Counted from the first letter of the stretch, positions 1-8,191 are shown. The stretch: DNA of 64,000 nucleotides from Propioniciclava sp. MC1595 (GCF_017569205.1 NZ_CP071870.1:868001-932000); one strand, 5' to 3'. Notes: a model not told the origin generated them from the sequence alone. Translations and numbers: made by a program.

Positions 1-1
1 G

Positions 2-1093
2 CGCCCGGACACCGCGGTGGCGATGAACTACCACTTCACCACCTCCAAGCAGCACGTCGTCGTGCATGGCGCCGAGGTGCTCGAGCTGATCCACCCCGAC
101 GGGCTCAAGGTGACCTCCGACCACCCGTTCAAGGGCAACATGGACACCGACGCCCTGCGCGCGGTCATCGCCGAGCGCGGCGCCGAGGGCCTCAGCTTCG
201 TGCGCATGGAGGCCGGCACCAACCTCATCGGCGGGCAGCCGTTCAGCCTCGATAACCTCACCGAGGTGTCGCAGATCTGCCACGAGCACGACATCCCGCT
301 CGTGCTCGACGCGTCGCTGCTGGCCGACAACCTCTACTTCATGAAGATCCGCGACCCGCGGTGCGTCGACCTGGAGATCCCGGCCATCGTCAAGGCGATG
401 GCCGACCTGTGCGACATCATCTACTTCTCCGCCCGCAAGCTCGGCTTCGGCCGCGGCGGCGGCATCTGCATCCGCGACGAGGCCATGTACAAGCGCATGC
501 GCGGCTTCGTGCCCATGTTCGAGGGCTTCCTCACCTACGGCGGCATGTCCGTGCGTGAGATGGAGGCGATCACCGTCGGCCTCGACGAGACCCTCGACTT
601 CGACATGATCAACCAGGGCCCGCAGTTCATCGCCTACATGGTCAACGAGCTCGACCGCCGCGGCGTCCCGGTCATCACCCCGCCCGGCGGACTGGGCGCG
701 CACGTCGACGCGATGCGCTTCCTCGACCACGTCGACCAGCGGCAGTACCCGGCCGCGGCGCTGGCGTCCGCGGTGTTCCTGGCCTCGGGCGTGCGCGGCA
801 TGGAGCGCGGCACCATGTCGGAGGCGCGCGACATCAACACCGGCGTCGAGCCGCTGGCCCACATGGAACTCGTCCGCCTGGCCCTGCCGCGCCGCGTGTT
901 CACCCTGTCGCAGGTCAACTACGCCATCGACCGCATCGACTGGCTGTACCAGAACCGCCACCTCGTCGGCGGCATGCGCTGGGTCGAGGAGCCCGAGATC
1001 CTGCGCTTCTTCTACGGCCGCCTCGAGCCCATCGGCGACTGGACGACCAGGCTCGTCGAGCAGTTCCGCGCCGACTTCGGCGACAGCCTCTGA
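2..1093 (+). CDS. Tryptophanase / tyrosine phenol-lyase family protein (5'-truncated by window edge)
   Basis: C-terminal part of a cytoplasmic PLP-dependent beta-eliminating lyase. The family splits L-tryptophan to indole, or L-tyrosine to phenol, with pyruvate and ammonia. The frame is open at the left edge, so the start lies outside the window. Landmarks that align with TnaA are HPFKGNMD, IGGQPFSLDNL, the segment DASLLADNLYFMKIRD, the presumed PLP-lysine region FSARKLGFGRGGG and EGFLTYGG, and a C-terminus of normal family length. The lysine region differs from the classical SAKKD of TnaA and TPL, so the substrate is uncertain. The next gene follows after about 95 bp. Confidence 0.85.
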   Translation, partial: RPDTAVAMNYHFTTSKQHVVVHGAEVLELIHPDGLKVTSDHPFKGNMDTDALRAVIAERGAEGLSFVRMEAGTNLIGGQPFSLDNLTEVSQICHEHDIPLVLDASLLADNLYFMKIRDPRCVDLEIPAIVKAMADLCDIIYFSARKLGFGRGGGICIRDEAMYKRMRGFVPMFEGFLTYGGMSVREMEAITVGLDETLDFDMINQGPQFIAYMVNELDRRGVPVITPPGGLGAHVDAMRFLDHVDQRQYPAAALASAVFLASGVRGMERGTMSEARDINTGVEPLAHMELVRLALPRRVFTLSQVNYAIDRIDWLYQNRHLVGGMRWVEEPEILRFFYGRLEPIGDWTTRLVEQFRADFGDSL

Positions 1094-1187
1094 GCGGGCG
1101 GCCGGCCGGTTGCCCGCTGGGTGGGCAACCGGGTCGGCCGAACCCGGGCAGCGGTGGGAGAATGGGCCGTTCACAGGAAGGAACCCC

Positions 1188-1766
1188 ATGCTCCACCGTT
1201 CTCCCGCGCGCGCCGGGCTGCGCACGCTGACGTTCACCCTGCCCCTCGAGTGGGCGGGCCGTGCCAGCGTCGTCGGCAACTTCAACGACTGGACGCCGGG
1301 GCGGCTCACGCTGTCGGCCGACGGTGACGTGGCGCGGGCGTCCGTGGAACTGCCGGACGACTACATCGCCGTGTTCCGCTACCTCGGCGAGGGCGACCAC
1401 TGGTTCGACGAGCCCGAGGCCGACATAGTCGACGGCGGCGGCAGCGTCGTGTGGCCCGAGCCCTGGGCGTCCGGGGTGGTCGAGGTAGAGGACGCGCCCG
1501 AGGCCGGCGAGCCCGCCCCCGCGAAGGACGCGGCCCCGCGCAAGCCCTCCCCGGCCGAGAAGGCCAAGAAGGTCAGCAAGAAGCGCCGCGAGCTCGAGGA
1601 ACAGAAGGCCCGTGAGGCCGCCGAGAAGGCGCGCAAGAAGAGCCGCAAGCTCGCCGACAAGGTGGCCAAGGCCGCCGACAAGCAGCGCAAGGCAGCCGAG
1701 CGGGTGGCGCGCGAGGGGGAGCGCATGGCGGCCAAGCTCGCCAAGAAGGCGGCGAAGAAGGCGTGA
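1188..1766 (+). CDS. CBM48/AMPK-like glycogen-binding-type domain protein with Lys/Ala-rich helical tail
   Basis: A 192-residue protein. ATG 1188 is preferred over upstream starts because AGGAAGGAA (1175-1183) precedes it at good spacing. The first 90 or so residues look like the small beta-sandwich at the N-terminus of isoamylases and AMPK beta (VGNFNDWTPG, then DDYIAVFRYLGEGDHWFDEPEAD). This fold usually binds alpha-glucans. The last 80 or so residues are almost wholly Lys, Ala, Glu and Arg (KKRRELEEQKAREAAEKARK, then KLADKVAKAADKQ), as in histone-H1-like tails or a long helix. A near-copy of this tail occurs on the other strand at 6898-7078. The role is unknown; binding to polysaccharide and nucleic acid is only a guess. 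The MFS gene starts 7 bp downstream. Confidence 0.7.
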   Translation: MLHRSPARAGLRTLTFTLPLEWAGRASVVGNFNDWTPGRLTLSADGDVARASVELPDDYIAVFRYLGEGDHWFDEPEADIVDGGGSVVWPEPWASGVVEVEDAPEAGEPAPAKDAAPRKPSPAEKAKKVSKKRRELEEQKAREAAEKARKKSRKLADKVAKAADKQRKAAERVAREGERMAAKLAKKAAKKA

Positions 1767-1773
1767 GGCGGCG

Positions 1774-2985
1774 ATGATGCGCTCCAAGGCGAGGCTCTGG
1801 TGGGGCGTGCTCGCGATCGTCGCCCTGGCGATCAACCTGCGCCCGGGCGCGACGTCGCTCGGGCCCGTGCTCGCCGAGGTCCAGGCCGACCTGGGCATGG
1901 GGGGCTCGCTGGCCGGCCTGCTCACGTCGGCGCCCGGCTTCGCCTTCGCCGTGTTCGGCGCGTTCGCCGTGGTCATCGGCCTGCGGCTCGGCTTGGCCGG
2001 CGGCCTGTTCGTGGCCGCGATGGGCACCGCACTCGGCCTGCTCGGCCGGAGCTTCGTCCACGCGGTGCCGCTGTTCTTCGTGCTCACGGCGCTGGCCTTC
2101 GCCGGCATGGCGATCGGCAACGTGCTCGTCCCGGCGTACATCAAGGCTCACTACCCCAACCGGCTCGCCTCGATCATGTCGGTCTACACGGTCTCGCTCG
2201 CCATCGGCGCGACGAGCGCGTCGCTGGTATCGGCCCCGCTGTCGGACGTCGCGCCCGGAGGCTGGCGCGCCTCCCTCGGCGTCTGGGGGCTGGCCGCGCT
2301 GGCCGCCGCGGTGCCGTGGGCGGTGCTCGCGGCGTCCGAACGGCGACGCCGGCTGGCCGAAGAGGTCGACACCCACCGGGTCTCCGGGTCGGTGTTCGCC
2401 GTGATGGGGTCGCGCAAGGCCGTGGCGTTGGCCGTGTTCTTCGGCATGCAGTCGATGCAGGCCTACGTCCAGTTCGGCTGGATCGCCCAGATGTACCGCG
2501 ACGGGGGGCTCTCGGCGACGCAGGCCGGGGCGATGGCGTCCCTGCTGGCCGCGTTCGGGATCCCGGCCGGCTTCGTCATGCCCGTGGTGGTCGCCCGCCT
2601 GCGCGACCCGCGCTGGGTGGTCGTGCTGCTGGGTGCCTTGCTCGTCGGCGGTTACCTGGGTGTCTGGCTGGCGCCCACCACCACGCCGTGGCTGTGGGCG
2701 GCGCTGCTCGGCCTGTCGGGCTTCGCGTTCCCAATGGCGATGGCCCTGATCACCGCTCGTGCGCGCGACTCCCACACCACCACGCAGCTGTCGGGCTTCA
2801 CCCAGTCGGTCGGCTACCTGTTCTCGGGCATGGGGCCGCTGCTGGTCGGCGTCCTGGTCGAGGTCACCGGCGGCTGGGACGTGCCCCTGTGGTTCCTCCT
2901 CGGCTCCGCTGCGGTGTTCGTGGCCGCCGGCGTGGTCGCCGCCGGCCCCGGCTACGTCGACGACGAGTTGACCGCCCGTGCCTGA
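1774..2985 (+). CDS. MFS transporter, CynX/NimT-like
   Basis: A 403-residue, 12-helix major facilitator protein of the inner membrane. The opening INLRPGATSLGPVLAEVQADLGM is typical of the CynX/NimT (cyanate / 2-nitroimidazole) branch, where R-P in the first helix and a long first periplasmic loop are conserved. A basic central loop (ASERRRRLAEEVDTHRV) separates the two six-helix halves. ATG 1774 follows GAGGCG closely, 7 bp after the preceding gene, so the two are probably co-transcribed. The stop overlaps the next start by 8 bp. The substrate cannot be read from sequence. Confidence 0.82.
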   Translation: MMRSKARLWWGVLAIVALAINLRPGATSLGPVLAEVQADLGMGGSLAGLLTSAPGFAFAVFGAFAVVIGLRLGLAGGLFVAAMGTALGLLGRSFVHAVPLFFVLTALAFAGMAIGNVLVPAYIKAHYPNRLASIMSVYTVSLAIGATSASLVSAPLSDVAPGGWRASLGVWGLAALAAAVPWAVLAASERRRRLAEEVDTHRVSGSVFAVMGSRKAVALAVFFGMQSMQAYVQFGWIAQMYRDGGLSATQAGAMASLLAAFGIPAGFVMPVVVARLRDPRWVVVLLGALLVGGYLGVWLAPTTTPWLWAALLGLSGFAFPMAMALITARARDSHTTTQLSGFTQSVGYLFSGMGPLLVGVLVEVTGGWDVPLWFLLGSAAVFVAAGVVAAGPGYVDDELTARA

Positions 2986-3343
2986 ACAACCGGACGCCGT
3001 CCCCGGCCCGGTCGAGCGGGTGCGGCTGGCCGTGTCCCTCGTGCCCCGGGGGCGGGTGGCGTCCTACGGCGACATCGGTGCCCTGACCGGGGTGGGGCCG
3101 CGGCAGGTCGGCGCGATCATGCGCGACGCGTCCGAGGGGTGGCCCTGGTGGCGGATCGTGTCGCACGACGGGACGCTCGCGCCGGTCGCCCACGCGTTGG
3201 AGCACTGGGCCGACGAGGGCATCGTGGTGCGCCCCGACGGCCGGGGGTGCCGGATGCGCACCCACCGGGCCGACCTCGCCGACCTGGCCGCCGAGTACCG
3301 CTTCGCCGCGGTCGAGCGAGGCTGGAACGTGGCAACCGATTGA
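2978..3343 (+). CDS. MGMT-family alkyltransferase-like (ATL) protein
   Basis: A 121-residue protein with the DNA-binding fold of O6-alkylguanine-DNA alkyltransferase (VPRGRVASYGDIGALTG, helix-turn-helix GPRQVGAIMRDA). In true methyltransferases the active site is PCHRV. Here it reads WPWWRIVSHDG, with tryptophan at the cysteine position. That is the signature of alkyltransferase-like proteins, which flag O6-alkylguanine lesions for nucleotide excision repair and do not repair them directly. The start is GTG 2978, overlapping the end of the MFS gene by 8 bp, so it is translationally coupled. Confidence 0.85.
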   Translation: MPEQPDAVPGPVERVRLAVSLVPRGRVASYGDIGALTGVGPRQVGAIMRDASEGWPWWRIVSHDGTLAPVAHALEHWADEGIVVRPDGRGCRMRTHRADLADLAAEYRFAAVERGWNVATD

Positions 3344-3398
3344 TCTTCTGCGCCTCCTGACACAAACTTGAATCATCAACTACTTAGAGGAGTCATCC

Positions 3399-4175
3399 AT
3401 GGGAGAGCGACAGCCCGTATTCTTCCTGAGCCACGGCGCGCCCCCGCTCGCCGACGACGCGACCTGGACTGCGCAGTTGCATGACTGGTCGGCGCGGGTC
3501 GCCAAGCCCAAGAACGTCCTCATGGTGTCGGCCCACTGGGAGAACCAGCCGGTCACGGTGTCGTCCACTCGGCCCGGGACGCCGCTCGTCTACGACTTCT
3601 GGGGGTTCCCGCAGAAGTACTACGACGTGATCTATGACGCCCCGGTCGCGCCCGAGCTCGCCTCACGTGTCGCCGGGCTGGTCGACGGGCCCGTCTACCA
3701 GGACCCCGAGCGCGGCCTCGACCACGGCGCCTACGTGCCGATGGTGGAACTCTTCCCCGAGGCCGACTTGCCCGTCGTGCAGATGTCGCTGCCCACGCTC
3801 GACCCGTCGGGCCTCTACGAGCTCGGCCGCCGCCTCGCGCCCCTGCGCGACGAGGGCACCTTGATCATCGGGTCGGGGTTCACCACCCACAACCTGCGCT
3901 GGTTCAACCCGCGGGCCGGGGCGGACGCGCCCGCGCCCACGGCGTCCGTCGAGTTCGACCAGTGGGCCGTCGAGACCCTGGAGCGCCGCGACATCGACGC
4001 GATCCTGGACTTCGAGGAGGTCGCACCCGCGGCGTCCGAGGCCCACCCGCGGACCGAGCACTGGGCGCCGCTCTACGTGGCGCTCGGCGCGGCCGAGGCG
4101 TCGGGCCACGCCAACGAGGTCGCCGTGGACGGTTTCTGGTTCGGCCTGTCGAAGAGGTCCTGGCAGTTCAACTGA
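3399..4175 (+). CDS. Class III ring-cleavage dioxygenase, DODA/YgiD type
   Basis: A 258-residue cytoplasmic protein of the LigB-like extradiol dioxygenase superfamily (4,5-DOPA dioxygenase / YgiD group), which opens catecholic rings using Zn or Fe. Metal-ligand and active-site histidines are visible in FFLSHGAPPL, VSAHWEN, LDHGAYVPM and GSGFTTHNLRWF. Length is normal. The start follows TAGAGGAG. It is a single-gene unit with its own leader, converging with symporter fragment 4216-4812. From residue 72 onward the gene is duplicated in reverse at 6335-6897. Confidence 0.85.
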   Translation: MGERQPVFFLSHGAPPLADDATWTAQLHDWSARVAKPKNVLMVSAHWENQPVTVSSTRPGTPLVYDFWGFPQKYYDVIYDAPVAPELASRVAGLVDGPVYQDPERGLDHGAYVPMVELFPEADLPVVQMSLPTLDPSGLYELGRRLAPLRDEGTLIIGSGFTTHNLRWFNPRAGADAPAPTASVEFDQWAVETLERRDIDAILDFEEVAPAASEAHPRTEHWAPLYVALGAAEASGHANEVAVDGFWFGLSKRSWQFN

Positions 4176-4393
4176 TGTGTGGGTGGGCCTGGGCGAGCGG
4201 GTGGCGGCCGGCCACTCAGCCGGGGATCCCGTCCAGGGCCGCGGTCGGCCGCTCGGCGATCTTGCCGGCGCTGAGCTTGTCGACGACCATCGCGATGGCC
4301 GCGTCGCCGGTGACGTTGGTCGCCGTCCCGAAGCTGTCGATCGCGATGTAGGTGGCGATCATCAAGCCGACCATCGGGTCGGTGAAGCCCAGC
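3613..4393. repeat. Left copy of a 781-bp inverted repeat
   Basis: This segment is repeated in reverse orientation at 6117-6897. It holds the last three quarters of the dioxygenase gene, the intergenic space and the last part of the convergent symporter fragment. The copies are near-identical; the one difference I noted is Phe versus Ile in NLRW(F/I)NPRAG. The match begins at AGAAGTACTACGACG and stops after GGTGAAGCCCAGC; flanks are unrelated. Recent inverted duplication or an assembly/amplification fold-back are both possible. Confidence 0.9.
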
Positions 4394-4812
4394 ATCGAGG
4401 ACAGCAGGCCGGCCGCGGTCATGATGGCGCCGCCGGGCACCCCCGGGGCGGCGACCATCGTGACGCCCAGCATGAACACGAAGCCGACCATCAAGGGCAC
4501 GTCGACGGGCATGCCGGACAGCACCATGATCGCCAGCGAGAAGGCGGTGATCTTGACCGTCGAGCCGGCGAGGTGGATCGTCGCGCACAGGGGGATCACG
4601 GACGAGGCGACGGCCGGCGTGACCCCTGCGAGGATGGCCTGGCGCAGCGTGACCGGGATCGTCGCCGCGGACGACGAGGTGCCCAGCGCGGTCGCGTAGG
4701 CGGGCATCATCGTGGCGAGCGCCTTGAACGGGTTGCGACCCGAGATCGCGCCGGCGAGCAGGTACTGCACCAGGATCACGACCACGGTCAGGGCGAAGAC
4801 GAGCAGGATCAC
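4216..4812 (-). pseudogene. Dicarboxylate/amino-acid:cation symporter (DAACS), C-terminal fragment
   Basis: About 198 residues of the C-terminal half of a DAACS-type Na+/H+ symporter (family 400-450 residues). Readable motifs are the serine-rich hairpin ALGTSSSAATIPVTL, the helix-7 equivalent VIPLCATIHLAGSTVKIT, the second hairpin APGVPGGAIMTAAG and the terminal helix DSFGTATNVTGDAAIAMVVDKL. The N-terminal half is missing: at about 4812-4820 the sequence switches to an unrelated MFS transporter. It cannot be functional as it stands. The stop codon is intact and converges with the dioxygenase gene. Confidence 0.85.
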
Positions 4813-4814
4813 GC

Positions 4815-5456
4815 AGGCCGACGGCGATGCTGGCGTCCATGACGACGGGCAGAGCGAACAGGGCGATGCCGCGCCCCGCGTAGTAGACGGCGAGCAGCAC
4901 GCGCGAGTCGACGCGGTCGGTCAACCACCCCGACGCCACCGTGCCGATGATGTCGAACGCCCCGATCATCGCGAGCAGGGTCGCGGCGACGGTGGGGGCC
5001 ATGCCGAAGTCGTCCGCGGCCGGGATGAAGTGGGTCTGCATCAGCCCGTTCGTGCTCCACCCACAGACGAAGAAGCTCAGCACCAAGGGCCAGAACGGCC
5101 AGCGGCCGCTCGCGTCCCGCAGCGTGGTGAGCGCGAGCACCATCGGTCCGGACGCCGCGGGCGCGGGCTGGTCGGGGGTCGGGTGCGGGGCGAGGTCGGG
5201 CGGGGAGCGCGGCGGCCACGGTGCGTCGGACTCCCCAGCGCTCCATGATCGCAGCCGCGAACGGGGCGGTCAGGCCGTAGAGGACGAGGTTGAGCGAGAC
5301 GGCGCCCGAGGTGGTGGTGCGCGACCAGCCGAACTCCTGCTCGATGGGGATGAACAACACCCCGGTGCTGGACCGGAACGCGGCCGCGCTGACCAGCGCG
5401 AGCAGCGTCACGAACGCCACCCACCACGCGCGGTGCACCGACCTGGCCATCGCCAC
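4815..5456 (-). pseudogene. MFS transporter, internally deleted and frameshifted
   Basis: The 5' piece (5456 down to about 5205) encodes a start, first helix and loop (VAFVTLLALVSAAAFRSSTG, FGWSRTTTSGAVSLNL, MERWGVRRTVAAAL). The reading then moves to another frame and continues at about 5160 with a second-half sequence (MVLALTTLRDASGRWPFWPL, GWSTNGLMQTHFIPA, IIGTVASGWLTDRVDSR). It stops abruptly near 4820 at the join to the symporter fragment. Helices 2-6 and the last helices are missing. The surviving pieces resemble monocarboxylate-type MFS proteins. With the adjacent FadR and kinase fragments it may derive from a second sugar-acid utilisation locus. Confidence 0.75.
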
Positions 5457-5486
5457 CTCCGCGCCGGAGTGGAGGGGCTGCGTGGC

Positions 5487-5905
5487 TCAGCGCCTCGCGG
5501 TGGCCGCCCAGAGGTTGCGGGACTCCTCCAGGGACTCCAGGATCAGGGCCCGCGACTCGCTGCGTGCGCGGTCGGGGTCGCCGGTCTGGATCGCCCGCAT
5601 GATCGTCATGTGCCGTTCCAGCGCGATGTCGGTCGGGTGGGGGCGGCGAGGCCGTGCTCGGACCGCCCCAGCAGCAGGGTGCGCACGACGGGGGCGTACT
5701 GGCGGTACATGGGGTTTCCGGACGCCTCGAGCACGGTGGCGTGGAAGTCGATGTCGAGGCGGAGGAACTCCTCCGCGTCGCCGCACCGGGCAGCCGACCA
5801 CAGGCGGGCACCCAGGCCCATGAGTCGGCCCACGGCGTCCTCGTTGACGTGTTGGGCGGCGAGTGCTGCGGCCTCGGGTTCGAACCCGATTCGCAGCTCG
5901 GCCAC
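5487..5905 (-). pseudogene. FadR/GntR-family regulator, C-terminal (FCD) fragment with frameshift
   Basis: A fragment of a second copy of the regulator at 11350-12096. It starts abruptly at AELRIGFEPEAAALAAQHV and contains FCD-domain helices (DIDFHATVLEASGNPMYRQY, LLLGRSEHGLAA). A one-base loss in a C run near 5640 then shifts to the frame of HMTIMRAIQTGDPDRARSES and the stop. The DNA-binding half is absent. It is clearly paralogous to the intact gene (MAELRIGFEPEAAALAALHV there) yet diverged at many positions, so it is not a recent copy. Confidence 0.85.
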
Positions 5906-5918
5906 GGCCTCTGGAGCC

Positions 5919-6116
5919 GTGCACGTGCCCGCGCGCCCGGTGGAGGTGGTCGACGTGATCGGTGCCGGCGACGCGCTGTGCGCGGGCTACTTGTCCGGAC
6001 GGCTGGACGGCTTGGGCGTCGCCGAATCACTCCGGCGGGGTGTCGACGTGGCCTCCGCCTGCGTCGCCTCTGCGGGGGACTGGGAGGGACTGCCCGGACG
6101 GCCTGATCGTCCGTAG
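5919..6116 (+). pseudogene. PfkB-family (2-keto-3-deoxygluconate-type) kinase, C-terminal fragment
   Basis: About 65 residues starting at HVPARPVEVVDVIGAGDALC and ending SAGDWEGLPGRPDRP. They correspond to the last part of the intact kinase at 17119-17985 (HMPARKIEVVDVIGAGDALC, SAGDWEGLPHRHVD). The DxxGAGDA catalytic/anion-hole motif is present but the rest of the enzyme is missing. It abuts the FadR fragment on the opposite strand and ends just where the inverted repeat begins. The junctions are blunt, without an IS. Confidence 0.85.
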
Positions 6117-6294
6117 GCTGGGCTTCACCGACCCGATGGTCGGCTTGATGATCGCCACCTACATCGCGATCGACAGCTTCGGGACGGCGACCAACGTCAC
6201 CGGCGACGCGGCCATCGCGATGGTCGTCGACAAGCTCAGCGCCGGCAAGATCGCCGAGCGGCCGACCGCGGCCCTGGACGGGATCCCCGGCTGA
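6117..6294 (+). pseudogene. DAACS symporter 3' fragment (within inverted repeat)
   Basis: The last 58 codons of the symporter carried by the right repeat copy, from LGFTDPMVGLMIATYIAIDS to ALDGIPG and its stop. It has no start and is fused in frame-opposed fashion to the kinase fragment. It is non-functional. Confidence 0.85.
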
Positions 6295-6897
6295 GTGGCC
6301 GGCCGCCACCCGCTCGCCCAGGCCCACCCACACATCAGTTGAACTGCCAGGACCTCTTCGACAGGCCGAACCAGAAACCGTCCACGGCGACCTCGTTGGC
6401 GTGGCCCGACGCCTCGGCCGCGCCGAGCGCCACGTAGAGCGGCGCCCAGTGCTCGGTCCGCGGGTGGGCCTCGGACGCCGCGGGTGCGACCTCCTCGAAG
6501 TCCAGGATCGCGTCGATGTCGCGGCGCTCCAGGGTCTCGACGGCCCACTGGTCGAACTCGACGGACGCCGTGGGCGCGGGCGCGTCCGCCCCGGCCCGCG
6601 GGTTGATCCAGCGCAGGTTGTGGGTGGTGAACCCCGACCCGATGATCAAGGTGCCCTCGTCGCGCAGGGGCGCGAGGCGGCGGCCGAGCTCGTAGAGGCC
6701 CGACGGGTCGAGCGTGGGCAGCGACATCTGCACGACGGGCAAGTCGGCCTCGGGGAAGAGTTCCACCATCGGCACGTAGGCGCCGTGGTCGAGGCCGCGC
6801 TCGGGGTCCTGGTAGACGGGCCCGTCGACCAGCCCGGCGACACGTGAGGCGAGCTCGGGCGCGACCGGGGCGTCATAGATCACGTCGTAGTACTTCT
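6117..6897. repeat. Right copy of the 781-bp inverted repeat
   Basis: Reverse-complement copy of 3613-4393. It holds a 3' piece of the symporter (plus strand, LGFTDPMVGLMIATYIAIDS to the stop at 6294) and the C-terminal part of the dioxygenase (minus strand, 6335-6897). Its ends join a kinase fragment on the left and a Lys/Ala-rich coding tail on the right. Confidence 0.9.
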
Positions 6898-7078
6898 TGG
6901 CGAGCTTGGCCGCCATGCGCTCCTCCTCGCGCGCCACCCGCTCGGCTGCCTTGCGCTGCTTGTCGGCTGCCTTGGCCACCTTGTCGGCGAGCTTGCGGCT
7001 CTTCTTGCGCGCCCTCTCGGCGGCCTCGCGCGCCTTCTCCTCCTCGCGCTCGCGCCGCTTCTTGCGGACCTTGGTCAT
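6335..7078 (-). pseudogene. Chimeric ORF: Lys/Ala-rich tail fused to truncated DODA-type dioxygenase
   Basis: An open frame begins MTKVRKKRREREEEKAREAA (ATG 7078). It runs through a copy of the Lys/Ala-rich tail of the gene at 1188-1766 (about 90% alike: KLADKVAKAADKQRKAAERV) and passes without a stop at 6897 into residues 73-258 of the dioxygenase (KYYDVIYDAPVAPEL to the stop). The first active-site histidines of the dioxygenase (LSHGAPPL, AHWEN) are lost, so the catalytic unit is incomplete. The fusion is in frame only by chance or by selection; I favour chance. It is best treated as rearranged debris. Confidence 0.7.
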
Positions 7079-7079
7079 C

Positions 7080-7256
7080 GCCAAGGACATGTTCTCGGCC
7101 TTCGACCGCGCCGACCTGTTCGCCCCCGAGGTGGCCACCCGCTACCGCGACCGCGTGCTCGCGGCCGGTGGCACCAAGGACGCCGCCGACCTCGTCGCCG
7201 ACTTCCTCGAACGCCCGTACAACTTCGACGCCTACGCGGCCTGGCTGGCCCAGTAA
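7080..7256 (+). pseudogene. M3-family zinc peptidase (oligopeptidase), C-terminal fragment
   Basis: About 58 residues that look like the extreme C-terminus of an M3A oligopeptidase (IAKDMFSAFDRADLFAPEVA, then RYRDRVLAAGGTKDAADLVADFL, ERPYNFDAYAAWL), followed by a proper stop. The catalytic HExxH domain is absent; upstream is antisense Lys/Ala tail sequence. A strong hairpin (7279-7310) follows at a distance expected for the original gene's terminator. Confidence 0.7.
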
Positions 7257-7278
7257 CCCCATAAGCCCTCCGTAGACG

Positions 7279-7310
7279 CCAGTGGCCCCCCGTGGAAGGG
7301 GGGCCACTGG
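7279..7310. terminator. Hairpin terminator
   Basis: Perfect 13-bp stem CCAGTGGCCCCCC / GGGGGGCCACTGG with a 6-nt loop. An outer GCCCTCCG / CGGAGGGC stem lies around it. It sits between the ends of the convergent peptidase and helicase fragments, so it could act in both directions. Confidence 0.7.
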
Positions 7311-7328
7311 ACTGTTCGGAGGGCGCGT

Positions 7329-8073
7329 TCAGCGCGAGCGACGGCGTCCGGTCGCGCGGCCGGCCGAGGCCGAGAATGCAGCCGCGCCGCGGGTGCTTCC
7401 CGTCGGGGCCGCCCCGGACGCCGCGCGCCCGGCTCGCTGCCCCCGCGAGCCCTGCGGCAGGGACGCCTTCGGCGCCTGCGCCGCCCGGGGACGCCGCGCC
7501 CGGGTGGGCTGCTGCTGGACCGGGGCCGACGGCGTCCGCTCGGCGACCTCGGCCGCCGACAGCACGCGTCGCTCGCCCGGGGCGAGATCGCGCAGCACGT
7601 CCGCCGAGGCGGGGGTCACGGTCGGGCTGATCTTCGCCGCGCGCATAAGCCCCTGCACGTCACCGCGCTGGTCGGGCGTGGCGATCGTGATCACGGTGCC
7701 GGACGAGCCGGCGCGTGCCGTGCGGCCCGAACGGTGCAGGTAGGCCTTGTACTCAGTGGGCGGGTCGGCGTGGACGACCAGCGCCACATCGTCCACGTGG
7801 ATGCCGCGGGCGGCGATGTCGGTGGCGACCAGCGTCTCGACGCGGCCGGAGTCGAAGGCCTCCAGGTTCCGCACGCGGGCATTCTGGGAGAGGTTGCCGT
7901 GCAGGTCGACGGCGGGGATGCCGCGGCCGTTGAGCTGCTTTGCCAGCTTCTTGGCACCGTGCTTGGTGCGCGTGAAGGATCGTCCGACCCGGGGCGGCGG
8001 CGAGATCGGCGATGACGTCCGAGCGCTCGGCGGGCTCGACGCGGGGTGCTGCCGCGTTCTCGGCCTCCGCGAG
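7329..8073 (-). pseudogene. DEAD-box RNA helicase, C-terminal half with frameshift
   Basis: Only the second RecA-like domain and tail of a DEAD-box RNA helicase remain: VEPAERSDVIADLAAAPGRT, then TRTKHGAKKLAKQLNGRGIP, DLHGNLSQNARVRNL, motif V (LVATDIAARGIHVDDV) and motif VI (YLHRSGRTARAGSSG). A basic Gly/Arg/Ala tail follows. A one-base loss near 7977 separates the first piece from the rest. Motifs Q, I, II (DEAD) and III are missing because the 5' half is gone. It is non-functional as it stands. Confidence 0.85.
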
Positions 8074-8155
8074 CCGTTCCGGCGGACGCCGCCGCACGCG
8101 CTGACGGCACACCGTTCCCGTCCCCGCGCACGGCGTCCTCGAGGGGCCGCCCGAA

Positions 8156-8191
8156 CAGAACCCGTGTCAGGTCCCCCTGGCACGGGTTCTG
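8156..8191. terminator. Long hairpin between helicase remnant and envelope operon
   Basis: Perfect 11-bp stem CAGAACCCGTG / CACGGGTTCTG with an inner CAGG/CCTG stem. No T-tract follows. The rest of 8074-8335 has no convincing gene. Confidence 0.55.

Noticed and set aside
6335-7078. A novel two-domain protein (Lys/Ala tail plus dioxygenase)
   Set aside because: The join coincides exactly with the end of the inverted repeat and the dioxygenase half lacks its first active-site histidines. Chance fusion is the better explanation.
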